In this document: positions 7,739-10,945 of the stretch, piece by piece
Layout of the letters: every line of letters begins with the position of its first letter
Numbering within the stretch: the stretch's first letter is position 1
NCBI GenBank assembly: GCA_025352305.1
Contig: JANXTQ010000111.1
Coordinates: forward strand, 1-10,945
From: Actinomycetes bacterium
GTDB taxonomy: Bacteria > Actinomycetota > Acidimicrobiia > Acidimicrobiales > RAAP-2
Direction: 5' to 3'
Length of the DNA: 10,945 nt
Made by a program: the position numbers and the translations under genes
The notes under the pieces: generated by a model
What the model was told of the DNA's origin: nothing
The model's input: only the letters and a program-made list of their open reading frames with translations
The model's database searches: none

Positions 7739-9276
7739 CCTCCACTGTCTTCGTCGTTGACTTCGGAGCCCAGTACGCGCAACTGATTGCTCGTCGGGTT
7801 CGCGAAGCTCACGTGTACTCAGAGATCGTGCCCAACACGATCAGCGCTGAAGAGGTTCGTCGTCGCGGCCCCTCGGCGCTCATCTTGTCGGGCGGCCCGA
7901 AGTCGGTATACGAAAACCCGGCTCCGATTCTTGACCCCGAGATCTACGAACTCGGGATTCCGATACTCGGCATCTGTTACGGGGCACAGCTCGTGGCGCT
8001 ACAACTCGGAGGAGAAGTAGCGCGCACGGGAGCCGGCGAATACGGCCGAACCGACCTTCGTCGCATTGGATCGAGTCATTTGATTGCGCAGTGGCCCGAC
8101 ACCGGTGACGTATGGATGAGTCACGGCGACGCCATCGCGGTTGCTCCGCCAGGGTTCAGCGTCACTGCGTCGTCGCCCGAGGCTCCGGTCGCCGTCATGG
8201 AGGATCCGCTTCGTCGGATCTACGCAGTGCAGTTTCACCCCGAAGTTGCTCATACCGAGCGGGGCCAAGAGCTGCTGAGCACGTTTCTTCACGACGTAGC
8301 CGAACTGCCTTCGACGTGGACCAACAGTTCGATTATTGACGATCAAGTAGCGCTCATTCGCGCCCAAGTGGGATCGGAAAAAGTTCTCTGCGCGTTGTCG
8401 GGTGGTGTTGACTCGGCGGTCGCGGCGGCCCTGGTCACTAAGGCCATCGGCACTCAGTTGGTCTGCGTCTTTGTCGACACCGGGCTCATGCGAATAAATG
8501 AGGGCGAGCAGATTGAGAACACCTTTACTCGTCAGTTCGGCGTCGAACTCATTCACGTAAAAGCGCAGGACCGATTTTTTGACGCCCTCGCCGGAGTCAC
8601 CGACCCCGAACGAAAACGCAAGATCATTGGAGAGTTGTTCATCCGTGAGTTTGAAGCCGTGGCGCGTGATCTGGGCGCCGGTGGAGACGGTCCGCGATTC
8701 TTGGTCCAAGGGACCCTGTACCCCGACGTCATTGAATCCGGATCCGGTCACGCGGCGAACATCAAGAGTCACCACAACGTGGGGGGACTGCCTGAGGATC
8801 TCAGTTTCGAATTAATTGAACCGTTGCGCAGTCTCTTTAAAGATGAAGTTCGCCACGTCGGCGAGGAACTGGGCTTGCCTCCCGAAATTGTTTGGCGTCA
8901 ACCGTTTCCGGGCCCGGGACTGGCCGTTCGAATTGTGGGCGAAGTAACGCGCGAGCGGGCCGAAATATTGCGCAACGCTGATCACGTCGTGGTGGATGAA
9001 ATTAAGCGCGCCGGTCTGTACCGCGAACTGTGGCAGAGTTTCGCCGTATTACCCGCTGTTCGCACCGTCGGCGTCATGGGCGACGGTCGCACGTACGCGT
9101 ACCCCATCATTATTCGCGCCGTCACGAGCGATGACGCCATGACGGCGGACTGGGCGCGCCTGCCCTACGACGTGATTGAGACAATTGCGAATCGCCTGAT
9201 TCGCGAGGTCGAAGGTGTCAACCGCGTAGCGCTCGACGTAACGAGCAAGCCGCCGGGCACCATTGAGTGGGAGTGA
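7735..9276 (+). CDS. guaA: GMP synthase (glutamine-hydrolysing)
   Basis: Converts XMP, ATP and glutamine to GMP, the last step of guanine nucleotide synthesis. The product has 513 residues, full length. The class I glutamine amidotransferase domain (about 4-190) has the nucleophile Cys81 in LGICYGAQ and the His168/Glu170 pair in QFHPEV. The ATP pyrophosphatase domain follows with the PP-loop SGGVDSA (222-228). The C-terminal dimerisation domain includes [13 protein letters not shown] and ends in [13 protein letters not shown], as in typical GuaA. The TTG start at 7735 overlaps the guaB3 stop, leaving no room for an independent promoter. Its own stop overlaps the helicase GTG start by four bases. 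No truncation or frameshift was seen. Confidence 0.97.
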   Translation: MTSTVFVVDFGAQYAQLIARRVREAHVYSEIVPNTISAEEVRRRGPSALILSGGPKSVYENPAPILDPEIYELGIPILGICYGAQLVALQLGGEVARTGAGEYGRTDLRRIGSSHLIAQWPDTGDVWMSHGDAIAVAPPGFSVTASSPEAPVAVMEDPLRRIYAVQFHPEVAHTERGQELLSTFLHDVAELPSTWTNSSIIDDQVALIRAQVGSEKVLCALSGGVDSAVAAALVTKAIGTQLVCVFVDTGLMRINEGEQIENTFTRQFGVELIHVKAQDRFFDALAGVTDPERKRKIIGELFIREFEAVARDLGAGGDGPRFLVQGTLYPDVIESGSGHAANIKSHHNVGGLPEDLSFELIEPLRSLFKDEVRHVGEELGLPPEIVWRQPFPGPGLAVRIVGEVTRERAEILRNADHVVVDEIKRAGLYRELWQSFAVLPAVRTVGVMGDGRTYAYPIIIRAVTSDDAMTADWARLPYDVIETIANRLIREVEGVNRVALDVTSKPPGTIEWE

Positions 9277-10945
9277 ACAGCCGCTTTAACGACGAAGCGC
9301 TCTGGGGTGCAGAACCCGTGCCCGAGCGTCCTCGCCGTGACGCGGGATGGCTACTTGAAGGACTCACCCAGCCCCAACGCGACGCCGTTACACACCGGGG
9401 AGGTCCGCTGCTCATTGTGGCCGGCGCCGGATCGGGCAAAACGCGAGTTCTGACGCGTCGAATTGCGCACCTGCTCGCTACGGGCGACGCGAAGCCCTGG
9501 GAGATCCTCGCGATTACCTTCACCAACAAGGCCGCCGATGAGATGCGCCGACGCGTTAATGAACTCGTGGGCGATAACGCGGATCGGATGTGGGTCGCGA
9601 CATTTCACTCGGCCTGCCTGCGCATGTTGCGCGCTCACGCGGACGTGCTCGGTTACGAACGTGGCTTTACGATTTATGACGCCGGTGAAGCCGAGTCGTT
9701 AGTCGAACGCATCATGAAAGAGTTGGGTCTCGACACCAAGCGACTTCCCGCGCGCGGCGTCTACGGAGCCATATCGGCGGCAAAAAATGAGATGCTCTCG
9801 CCGGATCGATACTCCAATGCGGGCCACGGACTCGCCGACGCGCACCGCGCTCGCATCTCTGACATCTACCGCATCTACGCGGCGCGCCTGCTGGCGGCCA
9901 ACGCCATGGACTTTGACGATCTGTTGGTCAACGCGGTGCGTATGTTGCGCGCCGACGACGGACTACTTATTCAGTATCAACAACGGTTCACGCACATTTT
10001 GGTGGACGAGTTTCAAGACACCAACCTGGTCCAGAACGAACTGGTAACGATGCTCGCCAAGGAGCACCGAAATATCTGCGTCGTCGGCGACTCCGATCAG
10101 TCGATCTATCGTTTCCGCGCCGCCGACGTGCGCAATATTTTGCTCTTCGCGGACCGGTTCCCTGACGCGGTGACGGTTCTGCTCGAACAGAATTTTCGTT
10201 CCACTCAGACGATCTTGGACGCCGCCAACGCCGTCATTGAAAAAAATGAAAGTCGCCACCCGAAGCGACTGTTTACTGACGGCGAAGTGGGAGACAAGAT
10301 TCGCCGGTACCGCGCGGGTGACGAGTACGACGAGGCGCGCTGGGTCGCCAGCGAGCTACGTCGACTGCGCCACGACCACGATCTCGGCTGGGGTTCCATG
10401 GCCATCTTTTATCGAACGAACGCCCAAAGTCGCGTTCTCGAAGAAGAGATGCTGCGCGCGAACGTACCGTACCGAGTTATTTCGGGACAACGCTTCTACG
10501 AACGAAAAGAAATCAAGAACGCCTTGGCGTACGCGCGGCTCATTGTTAATCCGCGCGATGAGGCGTCCGCTCGACGTGTCATCAATGAACCAAAGCGCGG
10601 TCTCGGCGACGTGGCCCAAACCAAACTCGGCGCGTTCGCTGCCGCTAACGGACTCAGTTTTGCCGAGTCGGTGAACTTCGCGGCACGAGCGGGACTGACG
10701 GGTCGCGCCCTGAAAGGTGCCGCTCAGTTCGCCTACGTATTGGAACAACTGCGCGCGATGAGTAATGACCTCGCCCCGGGCGAGATGATCCGCGCGATCG
10801 TTCAAGAAAGCGGCCTCGGCGACGAACTTCTGGCCGAGGGGACCGACGAGGCAAAGAGTCGTCTCGAAAACTTAGGAGAGTTGGCGTCGGCGGCGGCTCG
10901 CTATGAGACGCTGCTCGAATTCACCGAGAAAATGGCGCTCGTGAG
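9273..10945 (+). CDS. pcrA: ATP-dependent DNA helicase, UvrD/PcrA family (partial, C-terminus off the right edge)
   Basis: A superfamily 1A 3'-5' helicase acting in nucleotide excision repair, replication and removal of recombinases from DNA. The frame from GTG 9273 is open to the edge (557 codons of an expected 700-800). Visible motifs in order are the Q motif LTQPQRDAV (31-39), Walker A AGAGSGKT (50-57), motif Ia [10 protein letters not shown] (82-91), Walker B VDEFQDTN (244-251), motif [19 protein letters not shown] (270-285) and motif [10 protein letters not shown] (304-311). Motifs V and VI lie beyond the window. About 30 poorly conserved residues precede the Q motif. The GTGA overlap with guaA fixes the start and implies translational coupling. 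UvrD1 and PcrA cannot be separated without the C-terminus. Confidence 0.95.
   Translation, partial: MNSRFNDEALWGAEPVPERPRRDAGWLLEGLTQPQRDAVTHRGGPLLIVAGAGSGKTRVLTRRIAHLLATGDAKPWEILAITFTNKAADEMRRRVNELVGDNADRMWVATFHSACLRMLRAHADVLGYERGFTIYDAGEAESLVERIMKELGLDTKRLPARGVYGAISAAKNEMLSPDRYSNAGHGLADAHRARISDIYRIYAARLLAANAMDFDDLLVNAVRMLRADDGLLIQYQQRFTHILVDEFQDTNLVQNELVTMLAKEHRNICVVGDSDQSIYRFRAADVRNILLFADRFPDAVTVLLEQNFRSTQTILDAANAVIEKNESRHPKRLFTDGEVGDKIRRYRAGDEYDEARWVASELRRLRHDHDLGWGSMAIFYRTNAQSRVLEEEMLRANVPYRVISGQRFYERKEIKNALAYARLIVNPRDEASARRVINEPKRGLGDVAQTKLGAFAAANGLSFAESVNFAARAGLTGRALKGAAQFAYVLEQLRAMSNDLAPGEMIRAIVQESGLGDELLAEGTDEAKSRLENLGELASAAARYETLLEFTEKMALV

Noticed and set aside
7999..8775. Long minus-strand open frame (258 codons) opposite guaA
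   Set aside because: It is antisense to a complete, motif-rich guaA and shows no recognisable protein features; such frames are common opposite GC-rich genes.

Overview
The window looks like a piece of an actinobacterial chromosome, possibly from the Acidimicrobiia or a relative. The lineage is an inference. It rests on moderately high GC with frequent GTG/TTG starts, CIRCE-type control of groESL, a guaB3-guaA pair, a PcrA/UvrD1-type helicase, and secreted propeller proteins built from 'HNEL...WAVG...EHWNG.W..V.SPN' repeats, a repeat style I associate with actinobacteria. No mobile element, tRNA, rRNA or CRISPR array was seen.

Left part, minus strand (3410 down to 1): a probable three-gene operon. 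It starts with a short UDP-glucose/GDP-mannose dehydrogenase-family protein that lacks the C-terminal nucleotide-sugar-binding domain and one catalytic glutamate. A lipoprotein gene overlaps it by four bases (GTGA). After 58 bp comes a paralogous secreted protein that runs off the left edge. Both paralogues consist almost entirely of seven propeller-blade-like repeats, with the last strand apparently supplied from the N-terminus.

Centre, plus strand (3558-5666): a heat-shock operon, groES-groEL. It is preceded by two tandem CIRCE-like HrcA operators overlapping a sigma-70-like promoter, and followed by an intrinsic terminator and a second, perfect GC-rich inverted repeat. The groESL promoter region is divergent from the dehydrogenase operon.

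Right part, plus strand (5728-10945): a NudL-like NUDIX hydrolase gene, possibly read from a leaderless transcript. Then a tightly coupled guanine-nucleotide and DNA-maintenance set: guaB3 (IMP dehydrogenase-related, no CBS domains, catalytic Cys present), guaA (GMP synthase, overlapping by TTGA) and a UvrD/PcrA-family helicase (overlapping guaA by GTGA, cut by the right edge before motif V). guaB3 and guaA plausibly act in successive steps, IMP to XMP to GMP. The helicase is probably co-transcribed and translationally coupled.

The points most worth a second look are the double CIRCE operator, the paired seven-repeat propellers behind a truncated sugar-nucleotide dehydrogenase, and a GuaB3 that keeps the IMPDH catalytic cysteine.
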